Shown here one piece after another: positions 45,733 to 55,081 of a stretch of 64,000 bases of DNA. Position numbers and translations under genes: made by a program. The notes under the pieces were generated by a model. It was given only the letters and a program-made list of their open reading frames with translations. It was not told the origin of the DNA and made no database searches. This DNA comes from Natronohydrobacter thiooxidans (lineage in GTDB: Bacteria; Pseudomonadota; Alphaproteobacteria; Rhodobacterales; Rhodobacteraceae), in assembly GCF_001884735.1 (NCBI RefSeq), contig NZ_MJAP01000002.1, positions 275,914 through 339,913 on the forward strand, written 5' to 3'. Each line of letters begins with the position of its first letter. The first letter of the stretch is position 1.

Positions 45733-46725
45733 TCACAGCTTCAGGCGCGCGGCCTCATGGCGCAGATGGTTCATCACCCGCAGAAGTTCGGCACTGATGC
45801 CCGGCTCCGACAGCGCATGGCCCGCGACAGGCACCATTTCCAGCCGCGACCGCCCCCAGCCTGCATGCAGGTTCCAGGCGGTTTGCGGTGGGCAGATCAT
45901 GTCATAGCGCCCCTGCACGATGGTGCCCGGAACATCTTGCATCCGGTTCAGGCCGTGCATCAGCGCGCCATCCTCGCCCAGAAAGCAGCTATTGGTGAAA
46001 TAGTGATTCTCCAGCCGGGCGAAGGCGCGGGCATAGTCCGAGGGCGCATCGCCGACACCCAGCCCGCGGGTTTCGATCGAGGCCAGCGCATTTTCCCAGC
46101 GGGTCCAGTTGCGCGCGAATCGGTTTTCTTCATGCGGATCGCCGCTGAACAGGCGCCTTGCGTAGGCGGCGATCAGGTCGCCTTGTTCATCGGCCGGAAT
46201 GGGGCGGATGAATTGCGCCCAGATTTCGGGAAAGAACCGCGCCGCGCCGCCCCCGTAGAACCAGTCGAGTTCGGCGCGTGTTCCCATGAACACGCCGCGC
46301 AGGATCAGATAGGCGGCGCGGTCGGGATGGGCCTGAGCATAGGCCAATGCCAGCGTTGCGCCCCAGCTTCCGCCGAATACCATCCAGCGCGCAATGCCCA
46401 GCGTTTCGCGAATCAACTCGATATCGGCGATCAGGTGTTGGGTCGTATTCGCGGTGATCGAGGCGGCGGGTTTCGAGCGCCCGCAGCCGCGCTGGTCAAA
46501 CAGGATCACGCGGTAGGTTTTGGGATCGAAGAAGCGGCGCATTGTCGGGCTGCATCCTCCGCCGGGGCCGCCATGCAGGACGACCACCGGAACCCCGTCG
46601 GGATGGCCGATCTGCTCGACATAGACGCGATGCCCGTCGCCTACGTCCAGAAGGCGCTGGTCGAACGGCTCTGCCACGGGATAAAGTGCCGGGGCTGCGC
46701 TGTCATGTCCTGCAGACTTGTCCAT
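45733..46725 (-). CDS. pip: Proline iminopeptidase
   Basis: Removes N-terminal proline from peptides in the cytoplasm. 330 residues, alpha/beta-hydrolase fold: [12 protein letters not shown] (oxyanion region), [10 protein letters not shown] and [14 protein letters not shown] with the nucleophile Ser. [11 protein letters not shown] and [10 protein letters not shown] give the Asp and His. Divergent from ubiG, with 65 bp between starts. Confidence 0.95.
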   Translation of the reverse strand: MDKSAGHDSAAPALYPVAEPFDQRLLDVGDGHRVYVEQIGHPDGVPVVVLHGGPGGGCSPTMRRFFDPKTYRVILFDQRGCGRSKPAASITANTTQHLIADIELIRETLGIARWMVFGGSWGATLALAYAQAHPDRAAYLILRGVFMGTRAELDWFYGGGAARFFPEIWAQFIRPIPADEQGDLIAAYARRLFSGDPHEENRFARNWTRWENALASIETRGLGVGDAPSDYARAFARLENHYFTNSCFLGEDGALMHGLNRMQDVPGTIVQGRYDMICPPQTAWNLHAGWGRSRLEMVPVAGHALSEPGISAELLRVMNHLRHEAARLKL

Positions 46726-46790
46726 CCCGCAGACTATATAGCGTGTTGCGCCGCCCTGCCATGGGCGAGAAGGGAAAAACCGGAGGAAGC

Positions 46791-47528
46791 ATGAGCGTCT
46801 CGACCATCGACCCCAGCGAAGTTGCGAAATTCGAGGCCATGGCCGCTGAGTGGTGGGATCCGCATGGCAAATTCAAGCCACTGCACATGCTTAATCCGTG
46901 CAGGCTGGACTATATCACCCAGCAGATCGCGGCCGAGTTCGACCGGGATCTGGCGCACGCGCGTCCGTTCGAAGGGTTGCGGCTGCTGGATATCGGCTGC
47001 GGTGGCGGGTTGCTGTCAGAGCCGATGGCGCGGCTCGGGGCGACGGTGGTGGGGGCGGATGCGGCGGCGCGGAATATTCCCGTGGCCCGGCTTCATGCCA
47101 AGCAGGAAGGGCTGGAGATCGACTATCGCCATACCACCGCCGAGGATCTGGCGGCGGCGGGCGAGCAGTTCGATGTGGTGCTGAATATGGAAGTGGTCGA
47201 GCATGTCGCCGATCCGCTGGCCTATCTGACCGCTTGCCAGCAGCTTCTACGGCCCGGCGGGCTGATGATCTGCTCTACGCTCAACCGCAACCCCAAGAGC
47301 TATCTCATGGCGATCATCGGCGCGGAATATGTCATGCGCTGGCTGCCCAGAGGCACGCATGACTGGTCGAAATTCATCACCCCTGACGAGCTATACGATC
47401 TGATCGGCAAGGCCGGGCTGGAGCCTGTGGATCGCAAGGGGTTTGTGTTCAACAAGATCACATGGTCATGGTCGCTTTCCGCGCAAGATCTGTCCGTGAA
47501 CTATGTCACCGCTTCGGTGAAGCGGTGA
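46791..47528 (+). CDS. ubiG: Ubiquinone biosynthesis O-methyltransferase UbiG
   Basis: SAM-dependent enzyme for both O-methylations in ubiquinone synthesis. 245 residues; GGAGG precedes the ATG at 46791, so the long upstream frame is not used. Motifs: [34 protein letters not shown] (motif I), [10 protein letters not shown] and [15 protein letters not shown]. It complements ubiE and ubiB at 9.5-11.8 kb. Confidence 0.96.
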   Translation: MSVSTIDPSEVAKFEAMAAEWWDPHGKFKPLHMLNPCRLDYITQQIAAEFDRDLAHARPFEGLRLLDIGCGGGLLSEPMARLGATVVGADAAARNIPVARLHAKQEGLEIDYRHTTAEDLAAAGEQFDVVLNMEVVEHVADPLAYLTACQQLLRPGGLMICSTLNRNPKSYLMAIIGAEYVMRWLPRGTHDWSKFITPDELYDLIGKAGLEPVDRKGFVFNKITWSWSLSAQDLSVNYVTASVKR

Positions 47529-47529
47529 G

Positions 47530-47554
47530 TTTGAGTATTTTGGGCAAGATGAAG
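47530..47554. repeat. Recurrent motif GAGTATTTTGGGCAAGATGA
   Basis: The best copy of a ~22-bp motif that also occurs (reverse) at 6071-6093 and, shortened, at 25131-25151. It starts two bases after the ubiG stop. Confidence 0.55.
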
Positions 47555-47559
47555 CCAGA

Positions 47560-48363
47560 TCAGGTATAGGCGATGAAGAGCAGGATCACGCCAAGCACGA
47601 GACGATAGATCACATAGGGGGTGAAGCTGACCGAGCGCAGCAGTTTCATCATGAAGACGAGCGCGGCCCAGGCTGCGAAAAAGGAAATCACGGCGGCGAT
47701 GGCGCCGTCGCGGGCGACGTCCCAGTCGGCGACCCGGATCACATCGAAGGTCATCAGAGTGCCCGAGGCGATGATGGTCGGGATCGACATGAGCATCGAG
47801 AGTTTCGCGGCGTCATGGCGCGCATAGCCCAGGGCGCGGGCGCCCGAAATCACGATGCCCGAGCGTGATGTGCCGGGGATCAGGGCGATGGCCTGCCACA
47901 GCCCCAGATAGAGCGCATGTTTCATCGTCCAGCCCTGTGCCGTGCGGGTCTGCGGTCCCATCCGGTCTGTCAGATAGAGCACGATGCCGAAGAGGATCAT
48001 CATCCAGCCGATCACCGCGATCGAGCGCAGCATTTCCATCACGCCCAGAAGCTTGAAGATCAGCCCGAGGATGATCACGGGGATGGTGGCGATGATCAGG
48101 CAGAGCGCCAGAAAGCCAGCCTGCGTTTCCACCCGTCCGCGCAGCAATTCGGGGACGCCCCGCACCGCCAGGGCCACATCGGTTCTGAAATACCAGCAGA
48201 CCGCGAAAAGTGTGCCGATATGCACGGCCACATCCAATGCCAGCCCCTGATCTTCGAGCGGGGTCAGCGCTGGCAACAGGATAAGATGGCCGGAAGAGGA
48301 GACGGGTAGAAACTCGGTGACGCCTTGAATCGCGGCGAGCAGGAAGATGTGAAAGAGCGTCAT
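47560..48363 (-). CDS. uppP: Undecaprenyl-diphosphatase UppP (BacA)
   Basis: Recycles the lipid carrier for cell-wall synthesis; resistance to bacitracin follows from high levels. 267 residues, about eight membrane segments, with GVTEFLPVSSSGHLIL and IPGTSRSGIVISGARALG, the two catalytic motifs. Convergent with ubiG, about 30 bp apart. Confidence 0.95.
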   Translation of the reverse strand: MTLFHIFLLAAIQGVTEFLPVSSSGHLILLPALTPLEDQGLALDVAVHIGTLFAVCWYFRTDVALAVRGVPELLRGRVETQAGFLALCLIIATIPVIILGLIFKLLGVMEMLRSIAVIGWMMILFGIVLYLTDRMGPQTRTAQGWTMKHALYLGLWQAIALIPGTSRSGIVISGARALGYARHDAAKLSMLMSIPTIIASGTLMTFDVIRVADWDVARDGAIAAVISFFAAWAALVFMMKLLRSVSFTPYVIYRLVLGVILLFIAYT

Positions 48364-48432
48364 GGTGGGCCTTTATGATGAGTCGCGCAGAACCTAAAGT
48401 CTCTGAGGGGGCAGGGGAATCGCGAATATATG

Positions 48433-48520
48433 TCAGCAAAGATGACCTAAAAACCGCCTTCTTCTGGTAGATGAGGCGCTGTGCGTGACATTTTTCTGGT
48501 TTTAGGTCAGCAATTATGAC
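48433..48520 (+). promoter_or_regulatory. Repeats in the gltD leader
   Basis: A direct repeat TCAGCA-N2/3-ATGAC occurs at 48433-48446 and 48507-48520, and an inverted repeat TGACCTAAAAACC / GGTTTTAGGTCA at 48443-48455 and 48498-48509. Together they suggest a regulator-binding region for the glutamate synthase operon. The regulator is unknown; Lrp or Ntr proteins are possible. Confidence 0.45.
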
Positions 48521-48575
48521 TTTTCATGTCGCGCAACTCAGGCTAGAAGACTGGAAAATTCTGGAGGATCAGCCA

Positions 48576-50018
48576 ATGGCCAAACAGCCAATGCTCCGTT
48601 TCGTAAAGATCGGTCGCGAAATGCCCGAGAAGCGCCCGCCCGCTCTGCGCGCGGAAGACTTCGACGAGATCTATAGCGAGTATTCGGACGAGAAGGCCAC
48701 CGAACAGGCGGGCCGGTGCAGCCAGTGCGGCGTTCCCTATTGTCAGAGCCATTGCCCGTTGCACAATAACATTCCCGACTGGCTGTTGATGACCGCCTCG
48801 GGGCGCTTGCAGGAAGCCTATGAACTGTCACAGGCGACCAATACGTTCCCGGAGATTTGCGGTCGTATCTGTCCGCAGGACCGTCTCTGCGAGGGCAATT
48901 GCGTCATCGAGCAATCCGGGCATGGAACTGTGACCATCGGGTCGGTCGAAAAGTACATTACTGACACCGCCTGGGAAAAGGGCTGGGTCAAACCCATTGC
49001 GCCCGCGCAGGAGCGCCCGGAATCGGTCGCGATCATCGGTGCCGGGCCCGGCGGGCTCGCTGCGGCGGATGTGCTGCGCCGCGCCGGGGTGCAGGTCACG
49101 GTCTATGACCGCTATGACCGCGCAGGCGGGCTGCTGACCTATGGCATTCCGGGTTTCAAGCTGGAAAAGCCCGTGGTGATGCGCCGGATCGAGCAGCTTG
49201 AGGCCGGTGGCGTCGAATTCGTGCTGAACTGCACTGTTGGCGAGGACATTACCTTTGACGCTATCCGCGGCAAGCATGACGCCGTTCTGATCGCGACCGG
49301 AGTTTACAAGGCGCGGGATCTGGTCGCGCCCAATTCCGGGGCTCCGGGTGTGGTCAAGGCGCTGGAATTCCTGACCGCCTCGAACCGCAAGAGTTTTGGC
49401 GATGAGGTGCCGGAATTCGACAATGGCGATCTGGATGCGCGCGGCAAGCGCGTGGTCGTGATCGGCGGGGGCGATACGGCGATGGATTGCGTGCGCACGG
49501 CGGTGCGTCAGGGGGCGACCTCGGTGCGGTGTCTGTATCGGCGTGACCGGGACAATATGCCGGGGTCGCGCCGTGAAACCCAGAATGCCGAAGAAGAGGG
49601 CGTCGAGTTTGTCTGGCTGACCGCGCCCTCGGGTTTTGTGACGGATGCGGACGGCACGCTGACGGGGGTGCGGGTTCAGAAGATGCGTCTGGGGCAGCCC
49701 GATGCTACGGGACGCCGCGCGCCGGAACTGATCGAGGGGGCGGATTACACTGAAGAGGCCGATCTGGCGATCATGGCGCTGGGGTTTGAACCGGAAGATC
49801 TGCCGATGCTTTGGGGCGTGCCGGAACTGGCTGTCACCCGTTGGGGTACGATCAAGGCGAAGTTCAACACGCATGAAACCGATCTGCCGGGCGTCTGGGC
49901 CGTGGGTGATATCGTGCGCGGCGCGTCGCTGGTGGTCTGGGCGATCCGCGACGGGCGCGAGGCGGCGGATGCGATCCTGAGCTATCTGGCTGCTCCGGCA
50001 CGGGTGGCCGCAGAATGA
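48576..50018 (+). CDS. gltD: Glutamate synthase (NADPH) small subunit
   Basis: Supplies electrons from NADPH to GltB. 480 residues from MAKQPMLRF at 48576, preceded by GGAGG; an ATG at 48516 lies within the repeated leader. The N-terminal cysteines (CSQCGVPYCQSHCP, then ICGRICPQDRLCEGNC) bind two 4Fe-4S clusters. FAD site GAGPGGLAAADVL and NADPH site GGGDTAMDCVRTA follow. A GFA gene is coupled to it by ATGA. Confidence 0.96.
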   Translation: MAKQPMLRFVKIGREMPEKRPPALRAEDFDEIYSEYSDEKATEQAGRCSQCGVPYCQSHCPLHNNIPDWLLMTASGRLQEAYELSQATNTFPEICGRICPQDRLCEGNCVIEQSGHGTVTIGSVEKYITDTAWEKGWVKPIAPAQERPESVAIIGAGPGGLAAADVLRRAGVQVTVYDRYDRAGGLLTYGIPGFKLEKPVVMRRIEQLEAGGVEFVLNCTVGEDITFDAIRGKHDAVLIATGVYKARDLVAPNSGAPGVVKALEFLTASNRKSFGDEVPEFDNGDLDARGKRVVVIGGGDTAMDCVRTAVRQGATSVRCLYRRDRDNMPGSRRETQNAEEEGVEFVWLTAPSGFVTDADGTLTGVRVQKMRLGQPDATGRRAPELIEGADYTEEADLAIMALGFEPEDLPMLWGVPELAVTRWGTIKAKFNTHETDLPGVWAVGDIVRGASLVVWAIRDGREAADAILSYLAAPARVAAE

Positions 50019-50467
50019 GCGCGGAAGCCACAATCCGGGAAGGGGGCTGCCTTTGCGGGGCTGTCCGGTTCTCGGCAAAGGTCAGCACGCGCGAGGTGCA
50101 TGGCTGCCATTGCGAGATGTGCCGACGCTGGACCGGTAGTGCGTTCCTCGCGGTTACCGTACCGGTGCGCGAGATCACATGGACGGGCAGCGAGGCGATC
50201 CGGCGTTATCAGAGTTCGGATTGGGCAGAGCGCGCGAATTGCAAGGAATGCGGCGCACCGCTTTACTATCATGTGACCACAGAGGGGCCGTTCAGCGCCT
50301 CGCTCGAACTGTCGCTTGGTCTGTTTGACGATCCGTCGGGCCTGACGCTGAGCAAGGAAATCTTTATCGACCACAAGCCACAGGCATTTGCGTATTCGGG
50401 GGATCATCCCCGGCTGACACGCAAGGAAACGCTGGCAGGATTCGGTATCTCGGAAGAGGATAACTGA
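50015..50467 (+). CDS. GFA/CENP-V-family zinc protein
   Basis: 150 residues with the GFA (glutathione-dependent formaldehyde-activating) cysteine pattern: GGCLCGAVRF, then HGCHCEMCRRWTGSAF, then NCKECGAPLYYH. The fold binds zinc; most members have no proven reaction. It is inserted between gltD (ATGA overlap) and gltB (1-bp gap), so it is made with glutamate synthase. I do not infer a formaldehyde role from this. Confidence 0.85.
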   Translation: MSAEATIREGGCLCGAVRFSAKVSTREVHGCHCEMCRRWTGSAFLAVTVPVREITWTGSEAIRRYQSSDWAERANCKECGAPLYYHVTTEGPFSASLELSLGLFDDPSGLTLSKEIFIDHKPQAFAYSGDHPRLTRKETLAGFGISEEDN

Positions 50468-50468
50468 C

Positions 50469-53400
50469 ATGACGACATATGATGAAGCCTGGGCCGCCGC
50501 CGAAGAAGCCCGCCGCGCCTATATGGCGGAACATGGTCTCTACAAGGCCGAGGACGAGCATTCGTCCTGCGGCGTCGGGCTGGTCGCAGCGCTGGACGGC
50601 AAGCCGTCGCGGCAGGTCGTTCAGAACGGGATCGACGCGCTGAAAGCGATCTGGCATCGCGGCGCTGTGGATGCTGATGGCAAGACCGGCGACGGGGCCG
50701 GGATCCATGTGCAGATTCCGGTCAATTTCTTCTACGACAAGATCCAGCGCACGGGCCATCATCCGCAGCTGGATCAGCTTATGGCCGTGGGTCAGGTTTT
50801 CCTGCCGCGCACTGATTTCGGTGCGCAGGAGCGGTCGCGCACGATTGTGGAAACCGAAGTTCTGCGCATGGGCTATGCAATCTATGGCTGGCGGCATGTG
50901 CCGGTGAATGTGGCCGTGCTGGGCGAAAAGGCCAATGCGACCCGCCCCGAGATCGAACAGATTCTGATCCGCAACTCCAAGGGGACGGATGAAGAGACTT
51001 TCGAGCGCGAACTCTATGTGATCCGTCGCCGGATCGAGAAAGCCATAACCTCCGCCGGGATCGCAGGGTTCTACATCTGCTCGCTTTCCTGCCGTTCGAT
51101 CATCTACAAGGGGATGATGCTGGCTGAAGAGGTGGCCGAGTTCTACCCGGATCTGAAAGATGAGCGGTTTGAATCGGCTTTTGCGATCTATCACCAGCGC
51201 TATTCGACCAATACTTTCCCGCAATGGTGGCTGGCGCAACCCTTCCGGATGCTGGCGCATAACGGTGAGATCAACACGCTCAAGGGCAATCTGAACTGGC
51301 TGAAAAGCCATGAGATCCGGATGGCCTCTGGGGCGTTTGGCGAGATGGCGGAGGATATCAAGCCCATCGTCGCCTCTGGCGCGTCGGATTCGGCGGCGCT
51401 GGATGCGGTATTCGAGGTCTTGGTGCGCGCAGGGCGCAATGCGCCGATGGCCAAGACCATGCTGGTGCCCGAAGCCTGGTCCAGACAGGCGGTTGAGATG
51501 CCCAGCGCCTGGCGCGACATGTATTCCTATTGCAACTCGGTGATGGAGCCATGGGACGGCCCTGCCGCGCTGGCCATGACGGATGGCCGCTGGGTCTGCG
51601 CCGGGCTTGACCGCAATGGCCTGCGCCCGATGCGCTATGTTGTCACCGGTGACGGGTTGTTGATTGCCGGTTCCGAGGCAGGGATGGTCACGGTTGACGA
51701 ACTGGCCGTGCGCGAAAAGGGTGCGCTCGGTCCGGGTCAGATGATTGCGGTCGATCTGAAAGAGGGCAAGCTCTATCACGACACTGAAATCAAGGACAAG
51801 CTGGCCAAATCCCAGCCCTTTGGTGAGTGGAACGACAAGATCGTTGATCTGAACGAAAAGCTGCGCGACATTCCCGAGACGCGGCAGATGGAGGCATCTG
51901 AACTGCGCAAGCGGCAGGTCGCGGCGGGCTTCACCATCGAGGAAATCGAGCAGGTTCTCGCGCCGATGGCCGAGGACGGCAAGGAAATGGTCGCCTCGAT
52001 GGGCGATGATACGCCCGCAGCGGTGCTGTCAAAGATCTATCGCCCGCTGTCGCATTTCTTCCGTCAGAACTTCAGCCAGGTGACCAACCCTGCGATTGAC
52101 AGCCTGCGCGAATACCGGGTGATGAGCCTGAACACGCGCTTCGGCAACCTGAAGAACGTGCTGGATGAGGACAGCAGCCAGACGGAAATTCTGGTGCTGG
52201 AATCGCCTTTTGTGGCGAATGGCGAATTTGCCGAGATGGTGCGCGAATTCGGCGATCAGGTGGCTTTCATCGACTGTACCTTCCCGGCTGATGCTGGCGA
52301 AGATGCGCTTCGCGACGGGCTGGAGCGTATTCGCGCCGAGGCCGAGGATGCGGTGCGTTCAGGGGCCGGGCATCTGGTGCTGACCGATGTGCATCAGGGA
52401 CCGGACAAGGTTTCCATGCCGATGATCCTTGCCACGAGCGCGGTGCATAGCTGGCTGACGCGCAAGGGGCTGCGCACTTTCTGTTCCTTGAATGTGCGTT
52501 CGGCAGAATGTGTTGACCCGCATTACTTCGCCGTCCTGATCGGCTGCGGTGCCACGACCGTCAATGCCTATCTGGCGCAGGAAACCATCGCCGACCGGAT
52601 TGATCGCGGGCTGATCGAAGGCAGCCTGATCGACGCAATGCGCCGTTATCGCGAAGCGATCAATCTGGGTCTGCTCAAGATCATGTCGAAGATGGGGATT
52701 TCGGTTCTCTCTTCCTATCGTGGCGGGCTGAATTTCGAAGCTGTCGGGCTGTCGCGCGCCTTGGTCGCCGAGTATTTCCCCGGCATGCAGAGCCGGATCT
52801 CGGGGATCGGTCTGCACGGCATCCAGATGAAGTTGGAAGAGATCCACGCGAAAGGCTGGCGTCAGGGTCAGGATATTCTGCCCATCGGTGGGTTCTACAA
52901 GGCGCGGCGCTCGGGCGAGAAACACGCCTGGGAAGCCCAGACCATGCATATGCTGCAACAGGCGTGCAACAGTTCCAGCTATGCGATGTGGAAGCAGTAT
53001 TCGAGCGCGATGCAGGCCAATCCGCCGATCCATCTGCGTGATCTGCTGGATATCAAGCCTCTGGGCAAGGCGATCCCCATCGAGGAGGTCGAATCGATCA
53101 CCGCGATCCGCAAGCGTTTCGTCACGCCCGGCATGTCGCTGGGGGCGCTTTCGCCCGAAGCGCATATGACGCTGAACATCGCGATGAACCGGATCGGCGC
53201 GAAATCGGATTCGGGCGAGGGTGGGGAAGACCCGGCGCATGCGCATCCGCTGCCCAATGGCGACAATCCCTGCGCCAAGATCAAGCAGGTGGCCTCGGGG
53301 CGGTTCGGGGTGACGGCGGAATATCTGAACGCCTGCGAGGAGCTGGAAATCAAGATCGCCCAGGGCGCAAAGCCCGGCGAAGGCGGTCAGCTTCCGGGGA

Positions 53401-55007
53401 TGAAGGTGACAAAGCTGATCGCACGGCTGCGGCATTCGACGCCGGGTGTGACGCTGATCTCGCCGCCACCGCATCACGATATCTACTCTATCGAGGACCT
53501 GGCGCAGCTGATCTATGATCTGAAACAGATCAACCCGCGCGCCAAAGTCACCGTGAAACTGGTGGCGCAATCCGGTGTGGGCACGATTGCCGCCGGTGTG
53601 GCCAAGGCCAAGGCCGATGTTATCCTGATTTCGGGCCATAATGGGGGCACGGGCGCAAGCCCCGGCACCTCGATCAAATATGTTGGTCTGCCCTGGGAAA
53701 TGGGCCTGTCGGAGGCGCATCAGGTTCTGGCGATGAACCGGTTGCGCGAGCGGGTGACGCTGCGCACCGATGGCGGGCTGCGCACGGGCCGCGATATCGT
53801 TATGGCGGCGATGATGGGGGCCGAGGAATACGGGATCGGCACCGCTGCGCTGATCGCGATGGGCTGCATCATGGTCCGGCAATGCCAGTCGAATACCTGC
53901 CCGGTGGGCGTCTGCACGCAGGATGAATCGCTGCGCGCGAAATTCACCGGTAATGCGGATAAGGTGGTGAATCTGATCACCTTCTACGCTCAGGAGGTTC
54001 GCGAGATCCTCGCCTCGATCGGGGCGCGCAGTCTGGACGAGGTGATTGGCCGTGCCGATCTTCTGGCACAGGTCAGCCGCGGCGCCGCGCATCTCGATGA
54101 TCTGGACCTGAACCCGCTGCTGCTGACGGTCGATGGCGCGGATCAGATCCGCTATGACCGCGCCAAGCCGCGCAATGCTGTGCCGGATACGCTGGATGCT
54201 GAAATCATCCGCGATGCCGCACGGTTCTTCGAGGATGGCGAGAAGATGCAGCTTTCCTATGCGGTCGAGAATACCCACCGCACGGTCGGCACGCGCGCCT
54301 CCAGCCATATTGTTCAGCGCTTCGGGATGCGCAACAATCTGCAACCCGATCACCTGACCGTGAAGCTTGCGGGCAGTGCCGGGCAGGCGCTCGGGGCCTT
54401 TGCCGCACCGGGCCTGAAGATCGAGGTTTTTGGTGACGCCAATGACTATGTTGGCAAGGGTCTCTCGGGTGGGTTGATTGTGGTGCGTCCGCGCATGTCC
54501 TCTCCGCTTGTGGCGCATGAGAATACGATCATCGGCAACACGGTGCTTTACGGTGCGACGGATGGCTATCTCTTTGCTGCGGGCCGGGCAGGCGAGCGTT
54601 TTGCTGTGCGCAACTCCGGCGCGAAGGTCGTGATCGAGGGCTGTGGCTCCAACGGGTGCGAATACATGACCGGCGGGGTCGCGGTGATCCTTGGTTCCAT
54701 CGGCGCCAATTTCGGCGCGGGTATGACCGGGGGCATGGCCTATCTTTATGATCCTGCAGGTGAAGTGGCCCCGCTGATCAATACGGAAACCCTGGTCACA
54801 TGCCCTGTCACGGTGGCGCATTGGGAAGAGCAGTTGCATTCGCTGATCGAGCGCCACGCTGCCGAGACGGAATCGCAGCGCGCCCGTGAGATCCTGCGCA
54901 ACTGGGATCGTGAGAAAGCGCATTTCGTACAGGTCTGTCCGAAAGAGATGCTGATCCATCTGCCTCAGCCGCTGAGCCATGAAGCAGAGGCAGTTCCGGC
55001 CGAGTAA
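50469..55007 (+). CDS. gltB: Glutamate synthase large subunit
   Basis: Makes two glutamates from glutamine and 2-oxoglutarate. 1512 residues. Cys34 (DEHSSCGVGLVAAL) is the nucleophile of the glutaminase domain, exposed after a short propeptide is cut. The central and FMN domains follow (HNGGTGASPGTSIKYVG), with the 3Fe-4S cysteines in RQCQSNTCPVGVCTQD and the C-terminal beta-helix (GSNGCEYMTGGVAVILG). Last gene of gltD-gfa-gltB. Confidence 0.98.
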   Translation: MTTYDEAWAAAEEARRAYMAEHGLYKAEDEHSSCGVGLVAALDGKPSRQVVQNGIDALKAIWHRGAVDADGKTGDGAGIHVQIPVNFFYDKIQRTGHHPQLDQLMAVGQVFLPRTDFGAQERSRTIVETEVLRMGYAIYGWRHVPVNVAVLGEKANATRPEIEQILIRNSKGTDEETFERELYVIRRRIEKAITSAGIAGFYICSLSCRSIIYKGMMLAEEVAEFYPDLKDERFESAFAIYHQRYSTNTFPQWWLAQPFRMLAHNGEINTLKGNLNWLKSHEIRMASGAFGEMAEDIKPIVASGASDSAALDAVFEVLVRAGRNAPMAKTMLVPEAWSRQAVEMPSAWRDMYSYCNSVMEPWDGPAALAMTDGRWVCAGLDRNGLRPMRYVVTGDGLLIAGSEAGMVTVDELAVREKGALGPGQMIAVDLKEGKLYHDTEIKDKLAKSQPFGEWNDKIVDLNEKLRDIPETRQMEASELRKRQVAAGFTIEEIEQVLAPMAEDGKEMVASMGDDTPAAVLSKIYRPLSHFFRQNFSQVTNPAIDSLREYRVMSLNTRFGNLKNVLDEDSSQTEILVLESPFVANGEFAEMVREFGDQVAFIDCTFPADAGEDALRDGLERIRAEAEDAVRSGAGHLVLTDVHQGPDKVSMPMILATSAVHSWLTRKGLRTFCSLNVRSAECVDPHYFAVLIGCGATTVNAYLAQETIADRIDRGLIEGSLIDAMRRYREAINLGLLKIMSKMGISVLSSYRGGLNFEAVGLSRALVAEYFPGMQSRISGIGLHGIQMKLEEIHAKGWRQGQDILPIGGFYKARRSGEKHAWEAQTMHMLQQACNSSSYAMWKQYSSAMQANPPIHLRDLLDIKPLGKAIPIEEVESITAIRKRFVTPGMSLGALSPEAHMTLNIAMNRIGAKSDSGEGGEDPAHAHPLPNGDNPCAKIKQVASGRFGVTAEYLNACEELEIKIAQGAKPGEGGQLPGMKVTKLIARLRHSTPGVTLISPPPHHDIYSIEDLAQLIYDLKQINPRAKVTVKLVAQSGVGTIAAGVAKAKADVILISGHNGGTGASPGTSIKYVGLPWEMGLSEAHQVLAMNRLRERVTLRTDGGLRTGRDIVMAAMMGAEEYGIGTAALIAMGCIMVRQCQSNTCPVGVCTQDESLRAKFTGNADKVVNLITFYAQEVREILASIGARSLDEVIGRADLLAQVSRGAAHLDDLDLNPLLLTVDGADQIRYDRAKPRNAVPDTLDAEIIRDAARFFEDGEKMQLSYAVENTHRTVGTRASSHIVQRFGMRNNLQPDHLTVKLAGSAGQALGAFAAPGLKIEVFGDANDYVGKGLSGGLIVVRPRMSSPLVAHENTIIGNTVLYGATDGYLFAAGRAGERFAVRNSGAKVVIEGCGSNGCEYMTGGVAVILGSIGANFGAGMTGGMAYLYDPAGEVAPLINTETLVTCPVTVAHWEEQLHSLIERHAAETESQRAREILRNWDREKAHFVQVCPKEMLIHLPQPLSHEAEAVPAE

Positions 55008-55027
55008 GTACCAGGAAGACAAAAGAG

Positions 55028-55063
55028 AAAAGGCGCGAGGGGAATGACCTTCGCGCCTTTTTT
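55028..55063. terminator. Bidirectional terminator between gltB and pit
   Basis: AAAGGCGCGA...TCGCGCCTTT, with T-runs on both strands (TTTTTT plus, TTTTCTCTTTT minus). It lies between convergent gltB and pit. Confidence 0.85.
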
Positions 55064-55081
55064 CATTGATTCTGGTCCGGT

